Positions 29,975-39,312 of a stretch of 64,000 nucleotides of DNA are shown here, one piece after another (position 1 is the first letter of the stretch; every line of letters starts with the position of its first letter). This DNA comes from Pseudomonadota bacterium (GTDB taxonomy: Bacteria; Pseudomonadota; Alphaproteobacteria; Acetobacterales; Acetobacteraceae): NCBI GenBank assembly GCA_019351895.1, contig JABBOH010000015.1:1-64000 (forward strand), read 5' to 3'. Both the position numbers and the translations under genes were made by a program. Below the pieces are notes generated by a model. That model searched no databases and was not told the origin of the DNA. It worked only from the letters and a program-made list of their open reading frames with translations.

Positions 29975-31234
29975 ATGAAACGGCTGATCGGCATCGACTT
30001 CGGCACCACGAACAGCGTGCTTGCTCGGCTGAAGGCCGATGGCAGCGTCAGCACCACCGTCTATCCCGTGGGCGAACGGCAGGTCGATGTCTTCCGCACC
30101 GTGCTCGCCTTCTGGAACGAGGAAAGGCATGGGCGCCGCTCGCTACGCCACGCAGCCGGTCCCTATGCCGTCGAGAGCTACCTCGACGATCCGACCGAGA
30201 GCCGGCTCATCATGTCGATGAAGACATATCTCGCCCAGCGCAGCTTCACCCGCACCAACATCTTCGGGAAGGTCTTCACCCTGGAGGACATGGTGTCGCT
30301 GTTCCTCGAAGGCCTGACCAAAGGCGAGACATCCGGCGCGCATGTCGTCGCCGGTCGCCCGGTGCGGTTCGCCGGCGAACTGGCCGATGACGATTTCGGC
30401 GAGGAACGGCTCCGCGCCTCCTTTCTGCAGGCCGGCTTCGGCTCGATCGACGTGGCACTGGAGCCCGAGGCGGCCGGCTACCGCTTCGCCCGTACCCTCG
30501 CCGCCCCGGCGACCGTGCTGGTGGGCGATTTCGGCGGTGGCACCAGCGACTTCTCGGTCATGCGCTTCGATCCCCATGGTGCTGCGCGGGTGGCCCCTCT
30601 GGGCTACGCCGGGATCGGCATCGCGGGCGACACCTTCGACTACCGCATCATCGACAAGGTCGTGTCGCCACTGCTCGGCAAGGGCGATGTCTATACCGTC
30701 ATGGGCAAGGACCTGCCGGTGCCGCCGGACTATTTCACCGGCTTCGCCCGATGGCATCGCCTGTCGCTGATGCGTGCCCCGCGGACGCTGCGCGCCATCG
30801 AGGAGGTCGCCGCGGCCAGCGCCCACCCCGAGCGCCTGCGCATGCTCATCCGCCTCATCGAGGACGAGCTTGGATACCAGCTCTACCAGACCGTCAGCGC
30901 GGTGAAGGCCGAGTTGTCCGCGCATGAGACGGCGGTGCTGCGCTTCGCCCACGGCGACCTCGCCATCGAGCGCGAGATTTCGCGGCATGAGTTCGAGGGC
31001 TGGATCGCGGAGGATCTCCGCCGCATGGCGGCGACCGTGGATCAGGCCCTGGCGAACGCCCGGATCCGGGTGGACGAGATTGACCGGGTGTTTCTCACCG
31101 GCGGCACCTCCTTCGTGCCCGCGGTGCGCGCCCTTTTCGAGAGCCGCTTCGGACCCGAGAAGGTATCCGGCGGTGGCGAGTTCGTCTCGGTCGCCGAGGG
31201 TCTTGCGCTGATAGGCCGGGACCGCACACGCTAG
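29975..31234 (+). CDS. YegD-like Hsp70-family chaperone/ATPase
   Basis: 419 residues from the ATG at 29975 (MKRLIGIDFGTTNSVLARL). Hsp70/actin ATPase motifs are present: phosphate-1 DFGTTNS, phosphate-2 VGDFGGGTSDFSV near residue 183, and adenosine motif FLTGGTSFVPAVRALF near 372. The usual peptide-binding and lid domains are missing, as in YegD. Its clients are unknown. The stop codon shares the sequence CTAG with the stop of the convergent chrA. Confidence 0.87.
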   Translation: MKRLIGIDFGTTNSVLARLKADGSVSTTVYPVGERQVDVFRTVLAFWNEERHGRRSLRHAAGPYAVESYLDDPTESRLIMSMKTYLAQRSFTRTNIFGKVFTLEDMVSLFLEGLTKGETSGAHVVAGRPVRFAGELADDDFGEERLRASFLQAGFGSIDVALEPEAAGYRFARTLAAPATVLVGDFGGGTSDFSVMRFDPHGAARVAPLGYAGIGIAGDTFDYRIIDKVVSPLLGKGDVYTVMGKDLPVPPDYFTGFARWHRLSLMRAPRTLRAIEEVAAASAHPERLRMLIRLIEDELGYQLYQTVSAVKAELSAHETAVLRFAHGDLAIEREISRHEFEGWIAEDLRRMAATVDQALANARIRVDEIDRVFLTGGTSFVPAVRALFESRFGPEKVSGGGEFVSVAEGLALIGRDRTR

Positions 31235-32436
31235 AGGGCGGCGGCGAGCGCGCCGAGGATCACCACGAGCCAGGTCGGCAGCCGCCAGATCACCAGCAGC
31301 AGGAAGGCCACGAGCGCGATCGCGAAATCCGCCGGACCGCGGATCGCGCTGGTCCAGACCGGGCTATAGAGCGCCGCCAGCAGCAGCCCCACCACCGCGG
31401 CATTCACTCCGCGCAGCGCCGCCTGCACGCCTGTGCGGCGGCGCTGCCCGTCCCAGAAGGGCAGCACGCCCACCAGCAGCAGAAAGGACGGCAGGTAGAT
31501 CGCGACGAGGCATAGCACGCCGCCCGGGATGCCGCTCGGTCCCGGCTGCATCGCCGCGCCGAGATAGGCCGCGAAGGTGAACAGTGGGCCCGGCACCGCC
31601 TGCGCCGCGCCATAGCCCGCGAGGAAACGGCCGTCGGAGATCCAACCGGGCGGCACCACCGCCTGCTGCAGCAGCGGCAGCACGACATGGCCGCCGCCGA
31701 ACACCAGCGCCCCCGCGCGGTAGAAGCGGGCGAGCAGATCGAGCGCGTGGCTTCGCGCCAGCGTAGCCACCAGGGGTAGCAGCAGGAGCAGCGCGAAAAA
31801 CCCCAGCAGCGCCGCCAGGGCATGCCGCCGCCTCAGCCCGAAATCGAGCTGACCGACCGGTTGCACGGCGGGACCTCGCATGAAGCCCCAGCCGAGGAGC
31901 GCGCCGACGATCAGAACCGTGACCTGCGCCAGCGCACCCGGCCACAGCAGCATGACGAGCGCCGCCACCACCATCAGGGTCGCGCGCGGGCGGTCGGGGC
32001 AGAGGGACCGCATCATGCCCCAGACCGCCTGGGCGACGACGGCGACCGCCACGACCGTCAGCCCATGCAGCCACCCGGGCTGCCCGCTGCCGTGTCCGAA
32101 ACGCCCGAGCCCGAGCGCGAACAGGATGAGTATCGCCGCCGACGGCAGGGTGAAGCCGGCCCAGGCTGCGAGGCCGCCGCCCATGCCGGCGCGCATGATG
32201 CCGAGCGTGACCGCCACTTGGCTGCTCGCAGGTCCCGGCAGGAACTGGCAGAGCGCCACGATGTCGGCATAGGTCGCCTCGTCCAGCCAACGCCGCCGCT
32301 CGACGAAGGCCGCGCGGAAATAGCCAAGGTGGGCGATGGGGCCGCCGAAACTGGTGCAGCCGAGGCGCAGGAAGGTCAGGAAGATCTGGCCAGGGCGATC
32401 ACGGACGGCGACCGCTTGAGGCAATTCAGGCTGCAT
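31231..32436 (-). CDS. chrA: Chromate transporter (ChrA family, two-domain)
   Basis: 401 residues from the ATG at 32436 (MQPELPQAVAV); the open frame extends upstream but the added residues do not fit. Two homologous halves carry SFGGPIAHLGYF with FLPGPASSQVAV, and VFGGGHVVLPLLQQ with AVPGPLFTFAAYLG, the CHR-family signatures, over about ten to twelve membrane helices. The family exports chromate; sulfate or another oxyanion is possible. No chrB regulator is adjacent. Confidence 0.9.
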   Translation of the reverse strand: MQPELPQAVAVRDRPGQIFLTFLRLGCTSFGGPIAHLGYFRAAFVERRRWLDEATYADIVALCQFLPGPASSQVAVTLGIMRAGMGGGLAAWAGFTLPSAAILILFALGLGRFGHGSGQPGWLHGLTVVAVAVVAQAVWGMMRSLCPDRPRATLMVVAALVMLLWPGALAQVTVLIVGALLGWGFMRGPAVQPVGQLDFGLRRRHALAALLGFFALLLLLPLVATLARSHALDLLARFYRAGALVFGGGHVVLPLLQQAVVPPGWISDGRFLAGYGAAQAVPGPLFTFAAYLGAAMQPGPSGIPGGVLCLVAIYLPSFLLLVGVLPFWDGQRRRTGVQAALRGVNAAVVGLLLAALYSPVWTSAIRGPADFAIALVAFLLLVIWRLPTWLVVILGALAAAL

Positions 32437-32580
32437 GCGCTGGTAACCGTCTCGATGCGGGAACGTCGGCAGCCATAGCGGGCGAGGCCGCAGTCGCGCG
32501 TGAAGATTAGGTAATGCCCGCTTGCGTTGCCTGCCGGAGGCGAGGCAGTAGCATGCCGCCCACCTTTCAGGAGCCCCCGC

Positions 32581-33042
32581 ATGTCCCGACCCGCCCCTGC
32601 CCGCAACAGTCCCTTGACCACGACAGTCTGGCGGCGGTGCAGCCTTGCGGCAGCGTTCGTGCTGGCGCTGACGGGCGTCGCCGCCGCCCAGAGCGCGTGC
32701 GGCGTGCCACCCTCCGGCCTCGTGCGGCTCTGGGCCGGCATCGGCTGCCAGGGGCAGTGGGAGGACTTCAACGTCACCAGCACGGTGAGCGGCTTCCCGG
32801 CCTTCTCGATCTCCAACGGAACCGGTCGCTGGATCGCCGTGACGGATACCCCCGATCCGTCCGAGGCCAACCACACACTGCTGATCCAGAACGGTTGCTA
32901 CTACGGCGACCTCAGCCTGTTCCATTGGCAGGGCGGGCGCTCCTGGGTGGGCCACATCCGCGCGATCCAGATTCTCCCCCCGGGCACCGATCCGAATACC
33001 TATCCGGCCAGCGGCGACAAGGTGATCGGGCGGTGCCAGTAG
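32581..33042 (+). CDS. Secreted protein of unknown function
   Basis: 153 residues from the ATG at 32581. A signal peptide with a basic start and hydrophobic core (LAAAFVLALTGVAAAQS) predicts cleavage after AAA near residue 36. The mature part is Cys-, Trp- and Gly-rich (for example GRWIAVTDTPDPSEANHTLL and CYYGDLSLFHWQGGRSWVG) with four cysteines that could make two disulfides. I cannot assign a family. Confidence 0.6.
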   Translation: MSRPAPARNSPLTTTVWRRCSLAAAFVLALTGVAAAQSACGVPPSGLVRLWAGIGCQGQWEDFNVTSTVSGFPAFSISNGTGRWIAVTDTPDPSEANHTLLIQNGCYYGDLSLFHWQGGRSWVGHIRAIQILPPGTDPNTYPASGDKVIGRCQ

Positions 33043-33077
33043 GCGCCTGAGCACTCGGCACCCGAGAGATCCGCGAC

Positions 33078-33887
33078 GTGCTCTTCATCATCTCCAAGCT
33101 GCTCTGGCTCATCGCGGCCCCGAGCATGATGCTGCTCATCCTTGCCTGGTTGGGCCTCCTGCTGATGTTCCGCCGTCATCGCGAGGCGGGGCTCGCCTGC
33201 CTGACGGTCTCGCTCGGCGCCATGGCCATCATCACCCTGCTCCCGGTCGGCGATGCGCTGCTGGCGCCGCTGGAGAACCGGTTTCCGGAGGTCACCACGC
33301 TGCCGGCGAAGATCACCGGCATCATCGTGCTCGGCGGCGCCATCGAGACCGACATTTCGGCGGCACGCGGCATGCCGTCGCTGAACGGGGCGGCGGAACG
33401 GATGACGAGTCTCGTCTATCTCGCGCGGCACTATCCCGACGCGAAGCTCGCCTTCACCGGCGGCAATGGCGAGTTGATCCACGCGCCGATGACGGAGGCA
33501 GCCGTCGCCCGCCAGCTTTTCACCGAGCTTGGCGTCGACCAGAGCCGGATCGTTTATGAGAGCCGGTCGCGCACGACCTACGAGAACGCTGTCGACCTGA
33601 AGGCGCTGCTGAAGCCCGAGCCGGGCCAGCTTTGGCTGCTCATCACCTCGGCGTGGCACATGCCGCGCGCGGTAGGGCTGTTCCGGCACGCCGGATGGTC
33701 CGTGCTGCCCTACCCCGTCGGCTACAAAACCGCTCCGGGTCCGATGACGGAGATCCGCGGCAGCTTCCCGGACCGGCTGGCGATGGTCGACATGGCAACC
33801 CATGAGTGGGTGGGCCTCGTCGCCTATTGGTTGCTCGGCCGCACGAGCGCGCTCTTTCCCGCGCCGCAGGGCACGACCCCGAGATAG
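33078..33887 (+). CDS. YdcF/ElyC-family DUF218 membrane protein
   Basis: 269 residues with a GTG start at 33078. Two N-terminal membrane helices (about 4-30 and 37-57) precede the DUF218 domain with IIVLGGAIET, LAFTGGNGE, ESRSRTTYENA and ITSAWHMPRAVGLFR. The family includes ElyC, linked to undecaprenyl carrier and envelope integrity. Its last 64 bp overlap the 3' end of the convergent LytM gene. Confidence 0.87.
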   Translation: MLFIISKLLWLIAAPSMMLLILAWLGLLLMFRRHREAGLACLTVSLGAMAIITLLPVGDALLAPLENRFPEVTTLPAKITGIIVLGGAIETDISAARGMPSLNGAAERMTSLVYLARHYPDAKLAFTGGNGELIHAPMTEAAVARQLFTELGVDQSRIVYESRSRTTYENAVDLKALLKPEPGQLWLLITSAWHMPRAVGLFRHAGWSVLPYPVGYKTAPGPMTEIRGSFPDRLAMVDMATHEWVGLVAYWLLGRTSALFPAPQGTTPR

Positions 33888-34381
33888 GGTGCCGGGTCAA
33901 CCCGCGTCCCATTTTCGATGATTTCGAAATAGAGATGGGTACCGAGCGTCAGCCCCGTGCGCCCGACCCGGCCGATCCACTGGCCGGCGCGCAGCCGCTT
34001 GGCGCCGTCGGCGATGGCGGGCGCGACCATGCCGAGATGCGCGTAGAGCGCGCGAAAGCCCGCATGTTGAACCAGCACCTCAAGGCCGCCCATGCCCTCG
34101 CGGTCGATGCGGATGATGCGCCCGGGGGCGACTGCCACCACGCGCGCGCCCGCGGGCGCGCGCAGATCGACGCCCCAATGGAAGCGGCCGGCGACCGGTG
34201 CGGCGGCGAGGTATCGCGGCCCGAAGGGCGAGGTGACGCAGCCCGGTTGCACGGGCCGCAGCAGCGGCGGCGCGTGGGCGGACACCGCCGCCGCACAAGC
34301 CGGCGGGCCCCAGATCACGCTGCACAGGGTCGCGGCGACCATCATCGCGGCGCACGCGATCGCCGCGGGGCATTTGATCAT
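33824..34381 (-). CDS. Secreted M23/LytM-domain protein with a degenerate zinc site
   Basis: 185 residues with an N-terminal signal peptide (about residues 1-31). The LytM fold is recognised from TSPFGPRYLA, FHWGVDLRAPAG (His68, Asp72), YAHL (His115) and GTHLYFEI. The last motif is normally HLHFE: the zinc-binding second His is Tyr151 here, so catalytic activity is doubtful and it may instead regulate an amidase, as EnvC and NlpD do. The gene overlaps ydcF convergently by 64 bp. Confidence 0.78.
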   Translation of the reverse strand: MIKCPAAIACAAMMVAATLCSVIWGPPACAAAVSAHAPPLLRPVQPGCVTSPFGPRYLAAAPVAGRFHWGVDLRAPAGARVVAVAPGRIIRIDREGMGGLEVLVQHAGFRALYAHLGMVAPAIADGAKRLRAGQWIGRVGRTGLTLGTHLYFEIIENGTRVDPAPYLGVVPCGAGKSALVRPSNQ

Positions 34382-34792
34382 CGCAGAGGCTTTCCCAGGC
34401 CTGACGACGCGGGCCGCTGAGCCGCTACCCGCCGTCCGTATGGCGGGGGAAGGGCATCGACGCGACCCCGAACCCTCAGTCGAGACAACGGAACCTTAAG
34501 CCGCATGCTGGCAATACTGCCGGCGGCGCAACACCCCGCGACGGTCGCATCCGGATCGTGGCCGACGACGTAAGCCTCGGCTGTTCAGCACGGTTCGCGA
34601 CCGTCTTTTGGGAGTCGGAGACACTGGCTGAGGATCCCGGATGGATGCTTATCAACAACTCGGAGCGCGACTGACGGCACAGATCGAACTGTAATCGCCT
34701 CTTTCCAAAGCGATCGCACTCTAGGCGAGATGAACTTTCAGTCCTACGGTCGCCGCCGCGACTCGAACCGATTTTTGTGCGCCGGAGGCGCC
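34382..34792. other. Intergenic gap between the LytM and OmpW-like genes
   Basis: 411 bp separating divergent genes. A short plus-strand frame from a GTG at 34558 to a stop at 34674 (38 codons, ending INNSERD) looks mildly protein-like, but has no ribosome site or family support and is not called. No tRNA, strong hairpin or repeat was seen. Confidence 0.5.
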
Positions 34793-35458
34793 ATGCGACC
34801 GATCACTCCTGTCCTTGCCTGCCTCTCCTTTTTCTGCGCGGTTATCCTCGCCTGCCCGACTGCTCGGGCGCAGTCGCCGTCTGATCCGTCAAATCTCACG
34901 GCTGGGACATTGCTGGTCCGGCTTCGCGCTGTAGGCGTCTTCCCGATCGGGCAAAACACGCACATCGCGCCGATCGGCGGCTATGTGCATATCGACGACA
35001 CAGTCTCCCCGGAGTTCGATCTGTCCTATTTCCTGACGGATCATCTCGCGATCGAGGGCGAGGGCGGCTTCGCCCGGAACAGCCTGACGGCTGAGAGTAC
35101 CGCGATGGGATCGATCTCCATCGGCAAAGTCTGGAGCGCGCCGGTCATTCTGGTTCTGCAATACCATCTGCTGCCGCAATCCCGCTGGAACCCTTATTTC
35201 GGAGCGGGGATCGGCATCCTGCCATATTTCGACGCGCAACCGGCAGGTGGCGCCATTCGACAGCTGTCGGTCACCTCGGAGGTCGGAGCCACGCTGCAGG
35301 CCGGCATGGACGTGCATCTGACCGGCCCCTGGTACGGCAACGTCGATCTCAAGAAACTCCTCATCGACTCCTACGCGACGGTCAATCACGGAGCCATCAC
35401 CGCGAGTGGGCATATCAACCCCTGGATCATAGGATTCGGCATCGGCTATCGGTTCTGA
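34793..35458 (+). CDS. OmpW-like outer membrane protein
   Basis: 221 residues from the ATG at 34793, with GGAGG four bases upstream. A signal peptide ends at AQS near residue 28. The mature protein opens with LLVRLRAVGVFPIG and closes with GFGIGYRF ending in Phe, as expected for an eight-stranded OmpW beta-barrel; NPYFGAGIGILPYF is the conserved central strand. OmpW proteins allow passage of small hydrophobic molecules. Confidence 0.82.
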   Translation: MRPITPVLACLSFFCAVILACPTARAQSPSDPSNLTAGTLLVRLRAVGVFPIGQNTHIAPIGGYVHIDDTVSPEFDLSYFLTDHLAIEGEGGFARNSLTAESTAMGSISIGKVWSAPVILVLQYHLLPQSRWNPYFGAGIGILPYFDAQPAGGAIRQLSVTSEVGATLQAGMDVHLTGPWYGNVDLKKLLIDSYATVNHGAITASGHINPWIIGFGIGYRF

Positions 35459-35539
35459 CAACAGGTCGATCACCGGAACGCGGCTGGACTTCCGGCGTCA
35501 AAACCGGCACCTCGGCCCCGTGCCCATGCACGGACCCGC

Positions 35540-36496
35540 ATGACCGTGACCGCCAATGCCACCCTGCGCCTGCTGATCATCGGCTACGGCGCCTTCGGAC
35601 AGGCTCTCGCCCTCTCCCTCCATCGCCGCGGCGATATCGGGATCGACGTCTTCTGCCGGCGGCGCGACCCGGGCACGGCCAGCCCTGCGGTCACCCGCTT
35701 CATCCACGACCTCCGCGAGATTGATCTCACGCTTTATGATGTCGGGATCCTCGCCGTGCCGAGTGGCGCGCTCGCGGAGGTGCTCGACCGGATCCCCCGC
35801 CGTGACGCCCGCACCGCGGTCCTTTCCTGCGTCAAAGGCATGGATGCCGAAAGTCACGCCTTCCCGACGGATCTCATCGCGCTCCATCTGCCGGCCCACC
35901 CGGTCGGCATGCTCTCCGGCCCCACCTTCGCGGGCGAGATGATGGCCGGGCACAAGGTGTGGATGTCGATCGGCTGCGCGGATGTCGGGCTGGGGGATGC
36001 CCTTGCCGCACGGCTCAGCGGCCCGCTGCTCGACCTCACGCCCACCACCGATCTGCGCGGGCTCGAGATCGTGGGCGTCGCCAAGAACATCGTAGCCATC
36101 GGCGCGGGGCTGGCGGACGGCCTCGGCCTCGGCGAGAACACCCGCGCGAGCTACGTGGCCCGCGCCGTCCGCGAGTTGCGGGACCTGCTGCCGCGCCTCG
36201 GCGGCGCCGGGGAGACGGTCATGGCGCCGGGCGCGCTCGGCGACCTCATCCTCACCTGCACCTCCCGCCAGTCCCGCAACTACCGGTTCGGCCAGGATCT
36301 GGGGGCTCGTCTGCCGGCAGCATCCTCGCCGCAACCGGGCGACATCGTGCCCTTGGCCGAGGGCAGCCGCTCGATCACGGCCTTCCTCGCCTTCATCGGG
36401 CGCAACGGCGCGGCATCGCCCTTCTTCGCGGGCCTCGCCGCAGCCATGGCCGAGCCCGCGCAAATGGCCGAGCGGCTGCTCGCCACCATCGACTAG
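35540..36496 (+). CDS. gpsA: NAD(P)-dependent glycerol-3-phosphate dehydrogenase
   Basis: 318 residues. The nucleotide motif reads GYGAFG rather than the common GAGxWG but keeps the spacing. SGPTFAGEM, catalytic Lys182 in GVAKNIVAIGAG, GLGLGENTRASY and GALGDLILTCTS match GpsA throughout. It makes sn-glycerol-3-phosphate for phospholipids. The next gene (lrp) is convergent. Confidence 0.88.
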   Translation: MTVTANATLRLLIIGYGAFGQALALSLHRRGDIGIDVFCRRRDPGTASPAVTRFIHDLREIDLTLYDVGILAVPSGALAEVLDRIPRRDARTAVLSCVKGMDAESHAFPTDLIALHLPAHPVGMLSGPTFAGEMMAGHKVWMSIGCADVGLGDALAARLSGPLLDLTPTTDLRGLEIVGVAKNIVAIGAGLADGLGLGENTRASYVARAVRELRDLLPRLGGAGETVMAPGALGDLILTCTSRQSRNYRFGQDLGARLPAASSPQPGDIVPLAEGSRSITAFLAFIGRNGAASPFFAGLAAAMAEPAQMAERLLATID

Positions 36497-36534
36497 CCGG
36501 GAACTCGGCCGGTCAGCTCAGCTCGCCACCTAAG

Positions 36535-37014
36535 TCAGATCGCGACGCCGGCGAGGTTCTTGCTGGTCCGGATGGTCTGCAGCGTCTGCACCCGGCTGAC
36601 CTCGGCGATGCCGGTCAGGCGCTGGGTGAGAAGATTTTCATGGGCTGCGTCGCGCGCCACCATGCGCAGCAGGAAATCGCCGCCGCCACGGATCATGTGG
36701 CATTCCCGCACCTCGTCCCACAGCGCCACCGTCTTCTCGAACCCCGACAGCACCGCCTCCTTCTGGCTGTCGAGCCCGACGATCGCGAAGAAGGTGATGC
36801 TCCAGCCGAGTTTGCTGGGGTCCGTGTCCGCATGATATCCGCGGATGAGGCCGGATTCCTCAAGCCGCCGCACGCGCCGCAGGCAGGGGGGCGCGGAAAT
36901 GCCGGCCCGTCGCGCCAACTCGACGTTCGTGATGCGACCATCCATCTGCAGTTCGCTCAGGATGCGCCGGTCGATCGCGTCGAATTCCACGGCGTCGTTC
37001 AGGTCGGTCTTCAT
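36535..37014 (-). CDS. Lrp/AsnC-family transcriptional regulator
   Basis: 159 residues from the ATG at 37014; a TTG at 37026 is also in frame. The winged HTH is at about 10-60 (ILSELQMDGRITNVELARRAG) and the RAM ligand domain follows (SITFFAIVGLD, ECHMIRGGGDFLLRMVA). It is likely to bind an amino acid. It is divergent from trxB; its targets are unknown. Confidence 0.88.
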   Translation of the reverse strand: MKTDLNDAVEFDAIDRRILSELQMDGRITNVELARRAGISAPPCLRRVRRLEESGLIRGYHADTDPSKLGWSITFFAIVGLDSQKEAVLSGFEKTVALWDEVRECHMIRGGGDFLLRMVARDAAHENLLTQRLTGIAEVSRVQTLQTIRTSKNLAGVAI

Positions 37015-37346
37015 AGGCTGATCCAAGCACTCCCCGGCGCACCGAATCCGGCTGGGCCGCGCAAGATTATTTCACCGGCGGCGCAAGGGAGCAACACATC
37101 CGGTCCAGGATCGTCGGTCGCCGGTATGGCCGCCGGGTGATTTTTTGGCCGAGGGCGCCGCTTCCTGTCCACCGGTCCGGCGGCAACCGAGGCTCGGGCT
37201 TGCTGTCAAGCACTATCCACAATCACGAAATTGACCGGACCAGGGGCGCGTTGCGGGCGTTTTACATGACGCGGGTCCAGTCTTTTCCTTGCCTTGCCTT
37301 TCCGGGCACCGATATCCTAGTCCGCTACGAATCGGTGGAATCCCAT
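37015..37346. other. lrp-trxB divergent intergenic region
   Basis: 332 bp without a gene. A possible trxB promoter is TTGCCT (37289-37294), 18 bases, TATCCT (37313-37318), which would start a transcript close to the trxB ATG. Nothing else was recognised. Confidence 0.4.
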
Positions 37347-38315
37347 ATGCTTCAGGCGCAACCAATTCCGGTGCTGATCATCGGCGCGGGCCCGGCGGGC
37401 TACACAGCCGCGATCTACGCCGCGCGTGCCGGGCTTGCGCCTGTGCTGGTGGCCGGACTGCAGCCCGGCGGACAGCTGACGATCACGACCGATGTCGAGA
37501 ATTATCCGGGCTTCGCCGAGGTCATCCAGGGTCCCTGGCTGATGGAGCAGATGGCCGCTCAGGCCGAGGCCATGGGCACGCGCATCATCCATGACATCAT
37601 CACCGAGGTCGATTTCTCACGCCGGCCATTCGTCTGCCGATCCGATTCGCAGGAGGAATTTCGCGCCAACACGGTGATCATCGCGACGGGCGCCTCGGCC
37701 CGCTGGCTCGATATCCCGTCCGAGCGCCGTCTGCGCGGCGCCGGCGTCTCGGCCTGCGCGACCTGCGACGGGTTCTTCTACCGGGGCAAGGCGGTGGCGG
37801 TGATCGGCGGCGGCAACACTGCGGTCGAAGAGGCGCTCTACCTAACCCACCACGCCAGTCACGTGACGCTTGTGCATCGCCGGGACTCGCTGAGGGCCGA
37901 GCGCATCCTGCAGGACCGGCTCTTCGCGAACCCCAAGGTCTCGGTGATCTGGGATCACGCGGTGGACGAAATCCTCGGCGACGGCACGCCGCCGACCGTC
38001 AACGGCCTCCGTCTACGCCATGTCCGGACGGAGACGACCCGCGACCTCGACGTGGACGGCGTCTTCATCGCGATCGGCCACACGCCGAACACGACAATCT
38101 TTCGCGGCGCGCTCGATCTTGATGCCGAGGGCTATGTCCGGACCGAGCTTGGCAGCACGCGCACCTCGGTGCCCGGGGTCTTCGCGGCCGGCGACGTGCA
38201 GGACCGGATCTACAGGCAAGCCGTGACGGCAGCCGCGACCGGCTGCATGGCGGCACTCGACGCAGAGAAATGGCTGGCGCACAGCATGTCGGAAGCTTCA
38301 GTGGCGGCGTATTAG
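37347..38315 (+). CDS. trxB: Thioredoxin reductase
   Basis: 322 residues from the ATG at 37347. FAD-binding IIGAGPAGYTAAIYAARAG, the redox pair Cys137-Ala-Thr-Cys140 (SACATCDG), NADPH motif AVIGGGNTAVEEALYL and C-terminal FAAGDVQDRIYRQAVTAAATG are all present. It reduces thioredoxin with NADPH. A hairpin follows the stop, and a LysR gene lies 67 bp downstream, an arrangement common in alphaproteobacteria. Confidence 0.94.
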   Translation: MLQAQPIPVLIIGAGPAGYTAAIYAARAGLAPVLVAGLQPGGQLTITTDVENYPGFAEVIQGPWLMEQMAAQAEAMGTRIIHDIITEVDFSRRPFVCRSDSQEEFRANTVIIATGASARWLDIPSERRLRGAGVSACATCDGFFYRGKAVAVIGGGNTAVEEALYLTHHASHVTLVHRRDSLRAERILQDRLFANPKVSVIWDHAVDEILGDGTPPTVNGLRLRHVRTETTRDLDVDGVFIAIGHTPNTTIFRGALDLDAEGYVRTELGSTRTSVPGVFAAGDVQDRIYRQAVTAAATGCMAALDAEKWLAHSMSEASVAAY

Positions 38316-38322
38316 GCCGCAA

Positions 38323-38348
38323 GGGTGACGCGGAGGGCTGCGTCACCC
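38323..38348 (+). terminator. Hairpin after trxB
   Basis: GGGTGACGC (38323-38331) and GCGTCACCC (38340-38348) form a perfect 9-bp stem with an eight-base loop, seven bases after the trxB stop. No T-tract follows, so it may only attenuate transcription into the LysR gene. Confidence 0.5.
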
Positions 38349-38382
38349 AGGAATTGAACGGGCTTGGATCGGGATCGGCAGT

Positions 38383-39267
38383 ATGGATTGGGACAAACTA
38401 CGGGTTTTCCACTCGGTGGCGGAAGCGGGGAGCTTCACCCACGCGGGTGATACCTTGAACCTCAGCCAGTCCGCCGTCTCTCGTCAGATTTCGGCGCTCG
38501 AGGAAGCCTTGCAGGTGCCGCTTTTCCACCGGCACGCGCGCGGCCTGATCCTCACCGAACAGGGCGAGGCGCTCAACCGCACAGTGCGCGAGGTCTTCGC
38601 CAAGCTCGCAATGACGGAAGCGCTGCTGACGGAAAGCAAGGAGAAGCCCGCTGGGCGCCTGAAGGTGACGACGACGGTGGGCTTCGGTTCCATCTGGCTC
38701 GCCTCCCGCGCGCAGGCCTTCCTCGAGCAATATCCCGAGGTCTCGATGTCCCTGCTGCTCGATGACGGGGATCTCGACCTCGCGATGCGCGAGGCCGATG
38801 TCGCGATCCGCATGCATCCTCCGAAGCAGCCCGACCTCGTGCAGCGGCATCTGATGGACATCCACTGGAATGTCTTCGCCGCGCCGGAATACATCAAGAG
38901 CCACGGCATGCCGCAGACGCCGGAAGACCTCGACAACCACAAGATCATCCTGTTCGGCGGCTACCGACCCCCGGTCGAGGACATCAACTGGCTGGCCGAG
39001 GCCGGGCGCCGTCCGGGCAACCCGCGCCGCGCCGTGCTCGAGATCAACAACCTGCACGGCATGGCGCTCGCCATCCGCTCAGGTCTCGGCATCGGCGTTC
39101 TGCCGGATTACCTAGCCCGCGATACCGAGGGGCTGGTGCATGTCCTGCCCGACGTGAAGGCGCCGAAGGTCGACGTCTTCTTCGTCTATCCCGAGGAGTT
39201 GCGGAACTCGAAGCGCGTCGCCGTGTTCCGGGACTTCCTGCTCGCCCATATCGCCGAGAAGTCCTGA
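38383..39267 (+). CDS. LysR-family transcriptional regulator
   Basis: 294 residues with an N-terminal HTH (residues 4-62, LRVFHSVAEAGSFTHAGDTLNLSQSAVSRQI in segments) and a LysR substrate domain (GRLKVTTTVGFGSIWLA onward). LysR genes directly after trxB are conserved in this class but their ligand is not known. The gene is probably read from the trxB promoter or its own. Confidence 0.9.
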   Translation: MDWDKLRVFHSVAEAGSFTHAGDTLNLSQSAVSRQISALEEALQVPLFHRHARGLILTEQGEALNRTVREVFAKLAMTEALLTESKEKPAGRLKVTTTVGFGSIWLASRAQAFLEQYPEVSMSLLLDDGDLDLAMREADVAIRMHPPKQPDLVQRHLMDIHWNVFAAPEYIKSHGMPQTPEDLDNHKIILFGGYRPPVEDINWLAEAGRRPGNPRRAVLEINNLHGMALAIRSGLGIGVLPDYLARDTEGLVHVLPDVKAPKVDVFFVYPEELRNSKRVAVFRDFLLAHIAEKS

Positions 39268-39312
39268 CACGCGGAGAAGCCGAGACAGAGCGGACACGAC
39301 CGGGCGGGTGTC

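Noticed and set aside
34558-34674. A 38-codon frame between the LytM and OmpW-like genes
   Set aside because: No ribosome site, no homologue recognised, and codon use is unremarkable.
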